In this document: positions 47,120 through 55,585 of the stretch, piece after piece
Numbering within the stretch: position 1 is the stretch's first letter
Layout of the letters: each line of letters starts with the position of its first letter
Origin: WHUA01 sp963711215
Lineage (GTDB): Bacteria; Pseudomonadota; Alphaproteobacteria; UBA8366
Direction of reading: 5' to 3'
NCBI GenBank assembly: GCA_963711215.1
Contig: CAVQDH010000002.1
Location: forward strand, 868,001 to 932,000
Length of the DNA: 64,000 nucleotides
Program-made: the position numbers and the translations under genes
The notes under the pieces: model-generated
Databases searched by the model: none
Seen by the model: the letters and a program-made list of their open reading frames with translations, nothing else
Told to the model about the DNA's origin: nothing

Positions 47120-48166
47120 CTACCAGTCCTCTCGGAATCCCTCGAATCGGGAGGGAAGGCGCTGAATGTCCCGGATCAGATCCGGCGTGAGGCCAGGGTC
47201 GAATTCGGTCGTCAGGGTGGCGTTGAGCGCATCCGAAACGCCGCCATAGCGCTTTTCGATCTCGCCGACGATGGTCTCGTGGGTGCCGACGGCGGCGAAC
47301 ATTCGGGCCACGTCGTCCGGGATCTCGGCGGCCATCTTGCCCCATTCGCCGCGCTTGGACATCTCGTGCAGCTTGAGGCCGAGATCTTCCAGCCCATGCG
47401 TCTCCCACACCGGGAAATAGCTCCGCGTCGAGCCGTAGAAGGCGACCCGGTAGCGCACCCATTCGAACATCTTCGCGACGCTTTCCTCGTCCGGGCCCGT
47501 CACGATATAGCCGCCGCCGGTGATCTCGAACTTCTCACGCGGCAAGCCGCTCTCCGTGAGGCCTTCGGTGAGGCGCGGCAGCACGCGTTCCTCGATGTAT
47601 TTGCGGGTGCAGAAGGGGTGCAGCCGCACGCCGTCGCAGAGGCGCCCCGCGAGCTTGAGCATCGCCGGACCGACCGCGGCGATGGTCACGGGGATCGGCG
47701 GCAGTCCGTTCAGGTTGGGCACGAAATTCGGCGTCATCAGGGTGAACTGGTAGTGCTTGCCGGTGTAGTTGAGCGGCGCGCCCTTTTCCCAGCAGCGCCA
47801 GATCGCGCGCAGCCCCTCGATATACTCCCGCAGCCGCGGCGCCGGCGGGCTCCACGGCACGCTGAAGCGGCGCTCGTTATGCCCTTTGACCTGGGTGCCG
47901 AGCCCGAGCACGAAGCGCCCGCCCGATGCGGTCTGCAGGTCGTGTGCGGCTTCGGCCACCACCATCGGGCTGCGCGCGAAGGCGATGGCGATCCCGGTCA
48001 TGAGCTGGAGCCGTTCGGTCGCCGTTGCGGCCACGGCGAGCGGCAGGAAGGGCTCGTGCTGGTTCTCCATGCTCATCGCCCCGTCATAGCCGGCGGCCTC
48101 GATGGCCTTGGCGGCAGGGGCGACGTTCCGCAGGTCGTCCTGCGGCAGCACGGTGAGCACGCGCAT
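47120..48166 (-). CDS. LLM-class F420/flavin-dependent oxidoreductase
   Basis: ATG 48166 follows AAAGGACCATC; an upstream in-frame start would add 21 poor residues. 348 residues, unbroken. SMENQHEPFLPLAVAATAT, LMTGIAIAFARSPMVVAEAA and RFVLGLGTQVKGHNERRFSV are the barrel blocks of the TIGR03617-like group of LLM oxidoreductases. VTIAAVGPAMLKLAGRLCDG follows. Substrate unknown. It is divergent, across 181 bases, from tandem class II aldolases, which makes shared regulation possible. Confidence 0.9.
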   Translation of the reverse strand: MRVLTVLPQDDLRNVAPAAKAIEAAGYDGAMSMENQHEPFLPLAVAATATERLQLMTGIAIAFARSPMVVAEAAHDLQTASGGRFVLGLGTQVKGHNERRFSVPWSPPAPRLREYIEGLRAIWRCWEKGAPLNYTGKHYQFTLMTPNFVPNLNGLPPIPVTIAAVGPAMLKLAGRLCDGVRLHPFCTRKYIEERVLPRLTEGLTESGLPREKFEITGGGYIVTGPDEESVAKMFEWVRYRVAFYGSTRSYFPVWETHGLEDLGLKLHEMSKRGEWGKMAAEIPDDVARMFAAVGTHETIVGEIEKRYGGVSDALNATLTTEFDPGLTPDLIRDIQRLPSRFEGFREDW

Positions 48167-48347
48167 CGATGATGGTCCTTTCCCGTTCCGCGTTGTCGGC
48201 CGAAACGGCCGGAATTCCGCGATATACACTTTTTGCTTGCGACAGATTAGCGCAGCAAGAATGATATGCTATAGTAATTCAAAGGCGCCGTTTCGGCCTT
48301 GCCCAAAACCATATTCCGCACTCCGCATCCGACAGAAAGGAACGCCG

Positions 48348-49137
48348 ATGTCTGCGATGGCAGCAATCGCCCTGTCCCCTGAAGAGATTCCCTCGGTCCG
48401 CGACAAAGTCTCGCCCGAGGAATGGCAGACCCGCGTCGATCTGGCGGCCTGCTACCGGCTCGTCGACCTCTATGACATGTCGGACCTGACCGGCACGCAT
48501 ATTTCCGCCCGCGTCCCGGGCGAGCCGAACGCCTTCCTGATCAATCCTTACGGCTTGTTCTTCGAAGAGATCACGGCATCGAGCCTGATCAAAGTCGATC
48601 TCGACGGCAATCTGCTGAGCGAGAGCGAGTATCCCGTCAACCTCGCCGGCTACACGATCCACAGCGCGGTGCACGCGGTGCGCCACGACGTCAGCTGTGC
48701 GCTGCACACGCACACGCGCGCGGGCATGGCGATCTCGGCGCTGAAATGCGGCCTGCTGCCGATCACGCAGCATTCGGCCCGCTTCATCGACAACATCGGC
48801 TACCACGACTACGAAGGGCCCGCGACCAACCTCGACGAGCGCGAGAGGCTGCAGCGCGATCTCGGCGACAAGGACGCATTGATCCTGCGCAACCATGGTC
48901 TGATGACCTGCGGCAAAACGATCCCGCATGCTTTCCAGCTGATCGAGAAGCTGGAGAAGGCCTGCCAGGCGCAGGTCGACGGCATGGCCGCCGGCACCAA
49001 GAGGATCGAGATCGCGCCGGCCGTGCAAGATTACACCAAGGAGCAATTCAAGAACCGGCAAGCCGATCGGTGCCACGCGCGCCTGGGCGCCGCTGCTGCG
49101 GCAGCTCGACCGGATCGATCCGAGCTACAAGCACTGA
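48348..49137 (+). CDS. Class II aldolase/adducin family protein, tandem copy 1 (one frame break)
   Basis: ATG 48348 after GAAAGGAACG. Zinc histidines in CALHTHTRAGMA and RNHGLMTCG; EEWQTRVDLAACYRLVDLYD and THISARVPGEPNAFLINPYG are the substrate-loop region. One surplus C near 49066 breaks the frame; the corrected end is PLLRQLDRIDPSYKH at TGA 49135-49137, about 262 residues. It is clearly paralogous to the next gene (same EEWQTRVDLAACYRLVD and C-terminal DPSYKH), with an N-terminal extension of about 15 residues. Function is probably aldol cleavage or decarboxylation of a hydroxy acid. Confidence 0.87.
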
Positions 49138-49170
49138 TCGCGCAAGGGATTAGGAAAGGAACACCGAACA

Positions 49171-49920
49171 ATGGCGCTTCGCGACGACGTAACCCCCGAG
49201 GAGTGGCAGACCCGTGTCGACCTTGCCGCGTGCTACCGGCTGGTGGATTTCTACGGTATGTCGGACATGGTCGGCACGCACATATCCGCGCGCGTGCCCG
49301 GGGAGCCGGATGCCTTCCTGCTCAACCCCTACGGCATGTTTTTTAACGAGATCACGGCGTCCAGCCTGATCAAGGTGAACTTCGACGGCGAGCAGCTCAC
49401 GAAGGACACCGAGTATTCGGTCATCCCCGCCGGCTTCACGATCCACAGCGCGGTGCTGGAAGGGCGCAAGGACGTGTTCTGCGCGCTGCACACCCACACC
49501 CGCGCGGGCATGGGCGTGTCGACGATGGAATGCGGGCTCCTGCCGCTGACGCAGCATTCGATGCGCTTTTATGAGTGCATCTCCTATCACGACTACGAAG
49601 GCGTCGCGACGAACCTCGACGAGCGGGAACGGCTGCAACGGGATCTTGGCGAGAACGATGCGATGATCCTGCGCAATCACGGCCTGCTGACCTGCAGTCG
49701 GAACATCCCCGACGCGTTCAACCTGATGTTCCGGCTGGAGAAGTCCTGCCAGGCGCAGGTCGACGCGATGAACACCGGGGCCGAGCTGCAATTCGTGGCG
49801 AAGGACGTGGCGACCCACTCCCGCGACGGCATGGTCAAGCGCGGCACCCAGCTCGGCGACATGGGCTGGCCGGGGCATCTGCGCCGGCTCGACCGCACGG
49901 ACCCGAGCTACAAGCACTGA
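49171..49920 (+). CDS. Class II aldolase/adducin family protein, tandem copy 2
   Basis: 249 residues, unbroken. CALHTHTRAGMGVSTMECG and LRNHGLLTCSRNIP carry the zinc histidines; SYHDYEGVATNLDERERLQRDLGENDAM is shared almost word for word with copy 1 (quoted in part: HDYEGVATNLDERE). Starts 33 bases after copy 1, ribosome site GGAAAGGAACA. A CMD-domain gene follows 24 bases later, so the three probably form one operon. The retention of both copies suggests either heteromers or two related substrates. Confidence 0.9.
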   Translation: MALRDDVTPEEWQTRVDLAACYRLVDFYGMSDMVGTHISARVPGEPDAFLLNPYGMFFNEITASSLIKVNFDGEQLTKDTEYSVIPAGFTIHSAVLEGRKDVFCALHTHTRAGMGVSTMECGLLPLTQHSMRFYECISYHDYEGVATNLDERERLQRDLGENDAMILRNHGLLTCSRNIPDAFNLMFRLEKSCQAQVDAMNTGAELQFVAKDVATHSRDGMVKRGTQLGDMGWPGHLRRLDRTDPSYKH

Positions 49921-49944
49921 ACCGAAGCGAAAGGAGCCCCGGGC

Positions 49945-50520
49945 ATGGCGAAAAAACCGGCAGCGGCCGGGGCTCCGCGTTTCGAGGAGCCCGATCCGTC
50001 GAAGATGGGGCCTGAGCAGCGGCGCGTCTACGACATGGTGCTCGGCAAGCGGGGCAAGCTGCCCGGGCCGTTCCGGATCTGGCTGGCCAACCCTGAATTT
50101 TCCGAGATCGCCGAGACTTTTGGCCGGCGCGTGCGCTTCGGCTCGGGCCTGTCGCGCCGGGTCGTCGAGCTCGCGACCATCATCGCCTGCCGCAACGCCA
50201 AGGCGCAGTATGCCTGGCACTCGCACCGCAACGCGGCGCGCGAGGTCGGCATCGACGAGGCGGTGATCGCCGCGATCCGTGACGGAAAGACGCCGGTGAT
50301 CGAGGACGAGACGGAAGCCGCGGTCTACGCCTTCTGCCACGAGGTGCTGGAAAAGAAGACGGTCAGCGACGAGACCTTCCGGCGCGTCGATTCGCTGATC
50401 GGCCGGCCGGCGCTGATCGACCTGATGGGGCTGATCGGCTTCTACGGCGTGGTTGCGGTCACGCTGAACGCCTTCAACATCCCGCCCGCCGGCGGCGCGG
50501 CGCCGGAGCTGAAGGACTGA
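49945..50520 (+). CDS. Carboxymuconolactone decarboxylase (CMD/AhpD-like) family protein
   Basis: 191 residues. PGPFRIWLANPEFSEIAETF and LSRRVVELATIIACRNAKAQYAWHSH contain the CMD-fold Glu, Cys and His. The helix after it, AREVGIDEAVIAAIR, and the closing YGVVAVTLNAFNIP are typical. Members act as decarboxylases of gamma-carboxymuconolactone or as AhpD-like peroxidase adaptors. There is only one Cys in the key helix, against two in AhpD, so a peroxidase role is less likely. Operon with two class II aldolases. Confidence 0.88.
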   Translation: MAKKPAAAGAPRFEEPDPSKMGPEQRRVYDMVLGKRGKLPGPFRIWLANPEFSEIAETFGRRVRFGSGLSRRVVELATIIACRNAKAQYAWHSHRNAAREVGIDEAVIAAIRDGKTPVIEDETEAAVYAFCHEVLEKKTVSDETFRRVDSLIGRPALIDLMGLIGFYGVVAVTLNAFNIPPAGGAAPELKD

Positions 50521-50638
50521 CACCAATGCCCGAGACGGTATCACGGGACGGGTGACAGCGCGGCGCGGACCGCTATGATCCGCTATCATCGACGAACATT
50601 TAAAAGTCGCATTCACAGACGACGAACCGGGTCGAACC

Positions 50639-51424
50639 ATGGCCACCGAAAAGAAGACCGTCACCGCGGCATTGCTGATCATCGGCAACGAGATCCTCTC
50701 CGGCCGCACGCAGGACAAGAACCTCGCGCATATCGCGACCACGCTGAACGAGGTCGGAGTGCGCCTGATGGAAGTGCGCGTCATTCCCGATATCGAGGGG
50801 GAGATCGTCGATGCGGTGAATACGCTGCGCGGGAAATTCGATTACGTCTTCACCACGGGCGGCATCGGCCCGACGCATGACGACATCACCGCCGAGAGCG
50901 TCGCCAAGGCCTTCGGGCTCAAGCTGATCGTGCATCCGGAGGCGTTCCGCCGCATGGACCTGCACTACAAACAGATGGGGCGCGAGATGAACGAGGCGCG
51001 GCTGCGCATGGCGAAGACGCCGGACGGCGCCACGCTGGTCGACAACCCGATCTCGACCGCGCCGGGCTTCAACGTCGAGAACGTGTTCGTGCTGGCGGGC
51101 GTGCCGTCGATCATGCAGGCCATGCTCGAAGGCATCAAAGGCGGGCTCGTCGGCGGCGCCAAGGTGCTTTCGCGCACCGTGCTCTGCACGCTCGGCGAGG
51201 GCGATATCGCGGCCGGGCTCGGCGCGATCCAGAAGGCGCATCCCGATATCGATCTCGGCAGCTACCCGCAATATTCGCGCGGCCATTTCCGCGTCAGCCT
51301 GGTCATGCGCGGCACCGACGCGGCGGCGCTCGACGGCTGCCGGGACGAGGTGATGGGCCTGATCCAAAGCCTCGGCGGCACGCCGCAGGAAATCAACGCC
51401 GAGGAAGCGGCCGCGGATGCTTGA
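50639..51424 (+). CDS. CinA-type molybdopterin-binding domain protein
   Basis: 261 residues. AALLIIGNEILSGRTQDKN, VFTTGGIGPTHDDITAESVA and LAGVPSIMQAML are the MoCF-like fold of CinA's N-terminal half. The C-terminal PncC amidase half is absent. The family includes ADP-ribose/NMN-related pyrophosphatases in the full-length protein; the short form is common in alphaproteobacteria and its role is not firm. The start follows GTCGAACC without a strong ribosome site. Followed by a palindromic repeat element. Confidence 0.9.
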   Translation: MATEKKTVTAALLIIGNEILSGRTQDKNLAHIATTLNEVGVRLMEVRVIPDIEGEIVDAVNTLRGKFDYVFTTGGIGPTHDDITAESVAKAFGLKLIVHPEAFRRMDLHYKQMGREMNEARLRMAKTPDGATLVDNPISTAPGFNVENVFVLAGVPSIMQAMLEGIKGGLVGGAKVLSRTVLCTLGEGDIAAGLGAIQKAHPDIDLGSYPQYSRGHFRVSLVMRGTDAAALDGCRDEVMGLIQSLGGTPQEINAEEAAADA

Positions 51425-51452
51425 TGCGGCGAGGTCGTGCAGCCTGCTTCAC

Positions 51453-51542
51453 CTCCACCCTAACCCTCCCCCGTCAAGGGGAAGGGAACCCGAATTCCCT
51501 AATTCTCCCTCCCCCTTTGCGGGGGAGGGCCGGGGTGGGGGG
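51453..51542. repeat. Intergenic palindromic element, CCTCCCCC/GGGGGAGG family, copy 2
   Basis: CTCCACCCTAACCCTCCCCC with a GTCAAGGGGAAGGG turn at the left, and CTCCCTCCCCCTTTGCGGGG with AGGGCCGGGGTGGGG at the right, about 15 bases apart. Same architecture as 31693-31779 and 59875-59974. It ends about seven bases before the phosphodiesterase start codon, so it lies in that gene's leader. Confidence 0.7.
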
Positions 51543-51548
51543 TAGCGC

Positions 51549-53018
51549 GTGCCGCGCCCTGGAACCGACCGCCGCATCCTGATCCTTGCCTTCGACGCGC
51601 TGCGGCCGGACATGGTGACGCCGGCGGTGATGCCCAACCTCTGCGCCTTCGCGGACGCGGGCTTCCGCTTTCCGCACAGCCGGTCGACCTTTCCGACCGA
51701 GACGCGCGTCAACCAGTCGGCGCTGATGACCGGCTGCTATCCCCAGCGCCACGGCATCGTCGGCAACAAGTTCCTCGATCCCGTGGCGGCGCCGGGCAAG
51801 CTGTTCAACACCGGCGACGAGACCCAGCTCGCCGAGGGCGATCGCCGGCTCGGCGGCAAGCTGGTCGACGTGCCGGTGATGGGCGAGGTCCTCGACAAGG
51901 CCGGCAAGTCGCTGGCGGTCTTGAGCGCGGGCACGCCGGGCGGCTGTCGCATGCTGAGCCACAAGGCGGAAGCGCTCGGCCTGTTCCGCTTCGCGCTGCA
52001 CCGGCCGGACGCCTCCGTGCCGGCGGCCTGTATCGCCGAGCTGCAGCAGCGCGTCGGGCCGATCCCGCCGCATGCGATCCCGTCGCTCGACTGGCTGACC
52101 TATACGACCGACGTCTATCTCGACTACATCGAGCCGGTGCTGTGCCCGGACGTGACAGTGCTGTGGTACTGCGAGCCGGACAACAGCTACCACTACGAGG
52201 GCATCGGCACCGCGCCCAACCTTGCCGCGCTGCGCCATCTCGACGCCCAGCTCGGGCGCATCCTCGCGTGGCGCGAGCGGGACGGGCCGGGCGATGCGCT
52301 GCAGGTCATCACGCTGTCGGATCACGGACAGATCACGGTAGCGGCGGAAAGCATCGATCTCGCGGGCCAGATGCGGGCGGCGGGCTTCAGCGTCGGCGAG
52401 ACGGTGTCGGACGGCGCGGATGCGGCGCTGGCGCTCTCCAGCGCCGGCGGCATCTATGTGCGCGACAGCGACCCTGATCTGATCCGGCGCCTCCTCGCCT
52501 GGCTGCAGCGGCAGCCCTGGTGCGGCCCGGTCTCGACCCGCGACGGCGAGGGCGCGCTGCGCCACGACCAGTTGCTCATCGACCACCGCCGCGCGCCGGA
52601 CATCGGCCTCGTGCTGGCGAGCGACGACCGCGCCAACCCGCAAGGCCGGATCGGCTACACGCTGCAGAATGCGGCCTATCCGGTCGGCGGCGGGCTGCAT
52701 GGCGGGCTGCATCCGATCGAGCTGCAGACCTGGCTCGCCGTGGCGGGGGACGCCTTCCGTGGCGGCGGGTCGTCGCCCCTGCCGGCGGGGCTGGTCGATT
52801 TGCTGCCGACCATCCTGACCGTGCTCGGTATGCCGGTGCCGCCGCATATCCAGGGGCGCGTGCTCGGCGAGGCGTTGGCCGAGGGCGGTCCCGCCGGGGC
52901 GCAAGCGGTGCGCGGCACGGTCACCGCGGACGGCGCGGCGGGTTACCGGGCGCACCTCGCCTGGAGCCGTGTCGGCGACACGCCTTATCTTGAGCGCGGC
53001 TGGGTCGAACGCGTCTAG
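51549..53018 (+). CDS. Alkaline-phosphatase-superfamily phosphodiesterase/nucleotide pyrophosphatase
   Basis: 489 residues from GTG 51549 (no closer ATG precedes the conserved LILAFDALRPDM). The first metal Asp is in AFDALRPD. The Thr nucleophile sits in FPTETRVNQSALMTGCYPQRHGI, the NPP-type motif (quoted in part: FPTETRVNQ, TGCYPQRHGI). SDHGQITV holds the second Asp-His, and HGGLHPIE the final His. No signal peptide was seen, which is unusual for NPPs and suggests a cytoplasmic role. Possible substrates are phosphodiesters or phosphonates. A repeat element occupies its leader. Confidence 0.88.
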   Translation: MPRPGTDRRILILAFDALRPDMVTPAVMPNLCAFADAGFRFPHSRSTFPTETRVNQSALMTGCYPQRHGIVGNKFLDPVAAPGKLFNTGDETQLAEGDRRLGGKLVDVPVMGEVLDKAGKSLAVLSAGTPGGCRMLSHKAEALGLFRFALHRPDASVPAACIAELQQRVGPIPPHAIPSLDWLTYTTDVYLDYIEPVLCPDVTVLWYCEPDNSYHYEGIGTAPNLAALRHLDAQLGRILAWRERDGPGDALQVITLSDHGQITVAAESIDLAGQMRAAGFSVGETVSDGADAALALSSAGGIYVRDSDPDLIRRLLAWLQRQPWCGPVSTRDGEGALRHDQLLIDHRRAPDIGLVLASDDRANPQGRIGYTLQNAAYPVGGGLHGGLHPIELQTWLAVAGDAFRGGGSSPLPAGLVDLLPTILTVLGMPVPPHIQGRVLGEALAEGGPAGAQAVRGTVTADGAAGYRAHLAWSRVGDTPYLERGWVERV

Positions 53019-53023
53019 CGGCT

Positions 53024-53392
53024 TTAGCGGCCCAGCACGTCGTTGCGCAGGCTGCCGGCCGCGACCAGGATCTGCGTCGCTGCGCCGACGGGAACGCGAA
53101 GCTCCTCGAGCGTATCCTTCAGATGCTTGACCACGGCATCGAAATGCGCGTCGTTCAGCCCGCGCTTGACGAGATGCGCGTGCGCCGCGCGCATGTCCTT
53201 GCCCTCGTAGGCGCTGGGGCCACCCATGACCATGGAGAGGAAGGCCCTCTGCTTCGCTTTCAGCATCTTCCGGTCGACGCCGTCGAAGAAGTGATTGATG
53301 GTCGGATCGGTCAGGACCTTGCGGTAGAAAGCGCCGACCGCGACGTCGACCGCGGGCGCGCCGCCGATCTCGTCGAAAAGTGAGCTTGCCAT
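53024..53392 (-). CDS. Truncated hemoglobin, group I
   Basis: 122 residues. SLFDEIGGAPAVDVAVGAFY has the helix A-B region with Tyr23 at the B10 position, FFDGVDRKMLKAKQRAFLSM the E-helix region, and MRAAHAHLVKRGLNDAHFDAV the proximal His (His71). Group I truncated globins bind O2 or NO and can detoxify NO. It converges on the phosphodiesterase gene with only a few bases between stops. Confidence 0.92.
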   Translation of the reverse strand: MASSLFDEIGGAPAVDVAVGAFYRKVLTDPTINHFFDGVDRKMLKAKQRAFLSMVMGGPSAYEGKDMRAAHAHLVKRGLNDAHFDAVVKHLKDTLEELRVPVGAATQILVAAGSLRNDVLGR

Positions 53393-53607
53393 TGCTGTTT
53401 CCTTTGCATGCCCCTCCCAGGGGTTGATGCAGCCGGTTCACCCGGTCTTGCCGCGGCACGGCGCGAAATCCGCCCGGCCGCGTGAAGGGCCGGGACGCTA
53501 TGGCGGAAATGTTTCTGTTCGATGTCCGCAAACCGGGAAAATTGTTTCAATTGTTTCCGCGGCGATGGCAGGGGATGGCCTGAACGCACGGCCGGGTTTT
53601 GCCGTCC
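53393..53607. other. Intergenic, no feature seen
   Basis: 215 bases between the globin start and the deaminase stop. The stretch has a possible globin promoter near its left end, but no repeat, hairpin with T run, or RNA gene was seen. Confidence 0.45.
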
Positions 53608-54102
53608 TCAGCGGTCCTCGTCGATTCCGATGTCTTCGAGCCAGAGCTTGCGCGTCTTCGGATCGGCGAGGAATGCCTGGAACAGCTTTTCGCAGCCGGG
53701 GTCGTTGAGCAGCACGACCTCGACGCCACGGCTGCGGAGGAAATCGATGTTGCCGAGGAACGGGTGCTCGGGCGGAAAGGTGACCTTCTCCTGGCCGATG
53801 ACGACGCGCTCGATCTCGAACTGAACGATCGTGCCCGCGCACATCATGCAGGGATTGAGCGTGGTGTAGAGCGTCACGCCGCGATAGTTGGCCTGCCGGC
53901 CGTAGTTCTGCAGGCAGTCCATCTCGCCGTGCAGGATCGGGTTCTTGCGCTGGACGCGCTGATTATGGCCTTCCGCGATGACCCGGCCGTCGCGCACCAT
54001 GACCGCGCCGACGGGAATGCCGCCTTGCTCGAAGCTCTTGCGCGCCTGCGCCAGGGCAAGCTTCATGAATTTCGCGTCGTCCGGCCGGGCTTTTCCGGTC
54101 AT
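53608..54102 (-). CDS. Cytosine deaminase-like protein of the yeast FCY1 type
   Basis: 164 residues. Zinc ligands are His58 with catalytic Glu60 (LHGEMDCLQNYGR) and Cys85/Cys88 (PCMMCAG). The surrounding words, YRGVTLYTTLNPCMMCAGTI and the C-terminal KLWLEDIG, are those of the small fungal cytosine deaminase rather than of bacterial CodA (an amidohydrolase) or TadA. I infer deamination of free cytosine or a related base. It stands 130 bases from tRNA-Leu on the opposite strand. Confidence 0.87.
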   Translation of the reverse strand: MTGKARPDDAKFMKLALAQARKSFEQGGIPVGAVMVRDGRVIAEGHNQRVQRKNPILHGEMDCLQNYGRQANYRGVTLYTTLNPCMMCAGTIVQFEIERVVIGQEKVTFPPEHPFLGNIDFLRSRGVEVVLLNDPGCEKLFQAFLADPKTRKLWLEDIGIDEDR

Positions 54103-54232
54103 GGCACTTTCCTCCCTGGCAGGTCGGCACCGGCGGCGCGCCGGTGCCGATCGTCCGGCGCAGTCTAGAGGAGACGGCCGTGATGCGCGATTCCCCCGTG
54201 CCCCCGGATTGGGTATGGTGCCGGCCCAGGTG

Positions 54233-54318
54233 GCCCGCTTGGCGGAACGGTAGACGCAAGGGACTTAAAATCCCTTGGCCGAAAGGCCGTCCCGGTTCGA
54301 GTCCGGGAGCGGGCACCA
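54233..54318 (+). tRNA. tRNA-Leu, anticodon UAA
   Basis: The 5' GCCCGCT pairs with AGCGGGC at 54308-54314, followed by A and an encoded CCA (54316-54318). The anticodon arm is AGGGA-CTTAAAA-TCCCT with TAA at 54266-54268. A long variable arm (GGCCGAAAGGCC) and the T arm with GGTTCGAGTCC fit a class II leucine tRNA. 86 bases. Confidence 0.96.
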
Positions 54319-54416
54319 CCCTTCGCCCGTGCGGGCTTCGGGTGGCTTACGCCGGGGCCTTATAGGGTTCGGCAGATTTCAATTTGCACCAGGTGGCCAA
54401 GACTTGACCTCCGACC

Positions 54417-54935
54417 ATGGCTAGGAAACCGAGAATAATATTGGCCTCGATATGGGCCCCGCTGGCCACATTGCTGATCCCGATAATATTGGCGCTCGGT
54501 GCCATGTACTCTTCGTCAATACCCGGCGACGATGCGCCGGGAAGAGCTGGGGCCATCTTCATATTTTTGATCCTATTGGCGTACCCGATCGTTGCGCTGT
54601 TTATGGCGGTAGCCGGCTATTTTCTGTCGGCGATTGGAAAGTTGAGCTTGAGAAATCTGCTGATTGGCTGTGGCTTCTTAAGCTTGGCTGCTGGCGCGAT
54701 ATTTGGATTGCCAAGCCCGTTCGGCGTTAAAGACCAGCTAATTGGATTTGGAATCTTCGGCATTGTCACCATGCTCTCTCTTTCCCTTGGCGTATTTTGT
54801 TGGTGGTTCCTGGCCCATATGGGACAAAACAAGATCGGTCGAGCCAGGAGATGCCAGAAGACGCGTAGCAGCTGGGGGACAGGATTGACGAATGGCCGTT
54901 CCGGTTCGCGTCCCTCGGCGAAGGAAGGCCAATGA
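54417..54935 (+). CDS. Small multi-pass membrane protein of unknown function
   Basis: 172 residues. Four hydrophobic helices at roughly 8-30, 45-70, 82-97 and 108-135. The C-terminal 35 residues are basic and polar and lack the style of the rest, so a hidden frame break near 54850 is possible. Third-position GC is visibly lower than in neighbours and many A/T-ending codons occur. Combined with its position next to a tRNA gene, this may indicate acquired DNA. Family not recognised. Confidence 0.6.
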   Translation: MARKPRIILASIWAPLATLLIPIILALGAMYSSSIPGDDAPGRAGAIFIFLILLAYPIVALFMAVAGYFLSAIGKLSLRNLLIGCGFLSLAAGAIFGLPSPFGVKDQLIGFGIFGIVTMLSLSLGVFCWWFLAHMGQNKIGRARRCQKTRSSWGTGLTNGRSGSRPSAKEGQ

Positions 54936-54948
54936 CGGAGGATTCCCT

Positions 54949-55296
54949 ATGATCGCAGTTATCTTCGAGTTCACGCCCGATCCCGGGCGGCGGCAGGAAT
55001 ATCTCGACATCGCCGCGACCCTCCGCGCGGAGCTGGAGAAGATCGACGGCTTCCTCTCGATCGAGCGCTTCCAGAGCCTGACCGACGAGAACCGCATCTT
55101 GTCGCTCTCCTTCTTCCGGGACGAGGCGGCGGTCGCCGCCTGGCGCAATCTCGACGCCCATCGCCGCGCCCAGGCGAGAGGCCGCACCGGCATCTTCCGC
55201 GACTATCGCCTGCGCGTCGCCAGCGTCATCCGCGACTACGGCCTGAACGACCGCGCCCAGGCGCCGAAGGACAGCCGGATGAAGCACGGGGCATAG
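54949..55296 (+). CDS. Antibiotic-biosynthesis-monooxygenase (ABM)-like domain protein
   Basis: 115 residues from ATG 54949 after GACGGAGGATTCCC. IAVIFEFTPDPGRRQEYLDI, then LEKIDGFLSIERFQSLTDE and RILSLSFFRDEAAVAAWRNL are the ferredoxin-like ABM fold, used in small quinone-forming oxygenases and heme-degrading relatives. No heme ligand stands out. Probably a single gene. Confidence 0.87.
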   Translation: MIAVIFEFTPDPGRRQEYLDIAATLRAELEKIDGFLSIERFQSLTDENRILSLSFFRDEAAVAAWRNLDAHRRAQARGRTGIFRDYRLRVASVIRDYGLNDRAQAPKDSRMKHGA

Positions 55297-55585
55297 CATC
55301 GCGCGGCGGGTGAGCGATGGCCGGCACCGGCACCCGGCTCACCCTTCCCCGAGCCACGCTTCCATTGGAGAGATGGCACCCTGAATTCGGCGGGCCCCGT
55401 CGAGGGCCGCGTGGTCAGGGAGAAGGAACCCCCCTTTTCGTGACCGCCACGCGCTCGCGCAAAGGGCAAGAGCCGGAAATCGGATTGGCGAAGACCCGCG
55501 GGATTTGACGCTGTCCGGTCGCGCCAGGGGAAACGGATTTTCTTGGCATGACAACCCAAATCCTTGGCGCTTCCCCGTTTGAGCC
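55297..55585. other. Intergenic, no feature seen
   Basis: 289 bases between the ABM gene and the degenerate GGDEF-EAL gene. Several short hairpins are possible, but none is followed by a T run, and no homology was recognised. Confidence 0.45.

Noticed and set aside
51474..53531. 685-residue minus-strand frame opposite the phosphodiesterase
   Set aside because: The plus strand has complete alkaline-phosphatase-superfamily motifs; the minus frame has none.
54417..54935. tRNA-Leu-associated integrative element
   Set aside because: Although lower-GC DNA follows the tRNA, there is no integrase and no repeated tRNA 3' end nearby.
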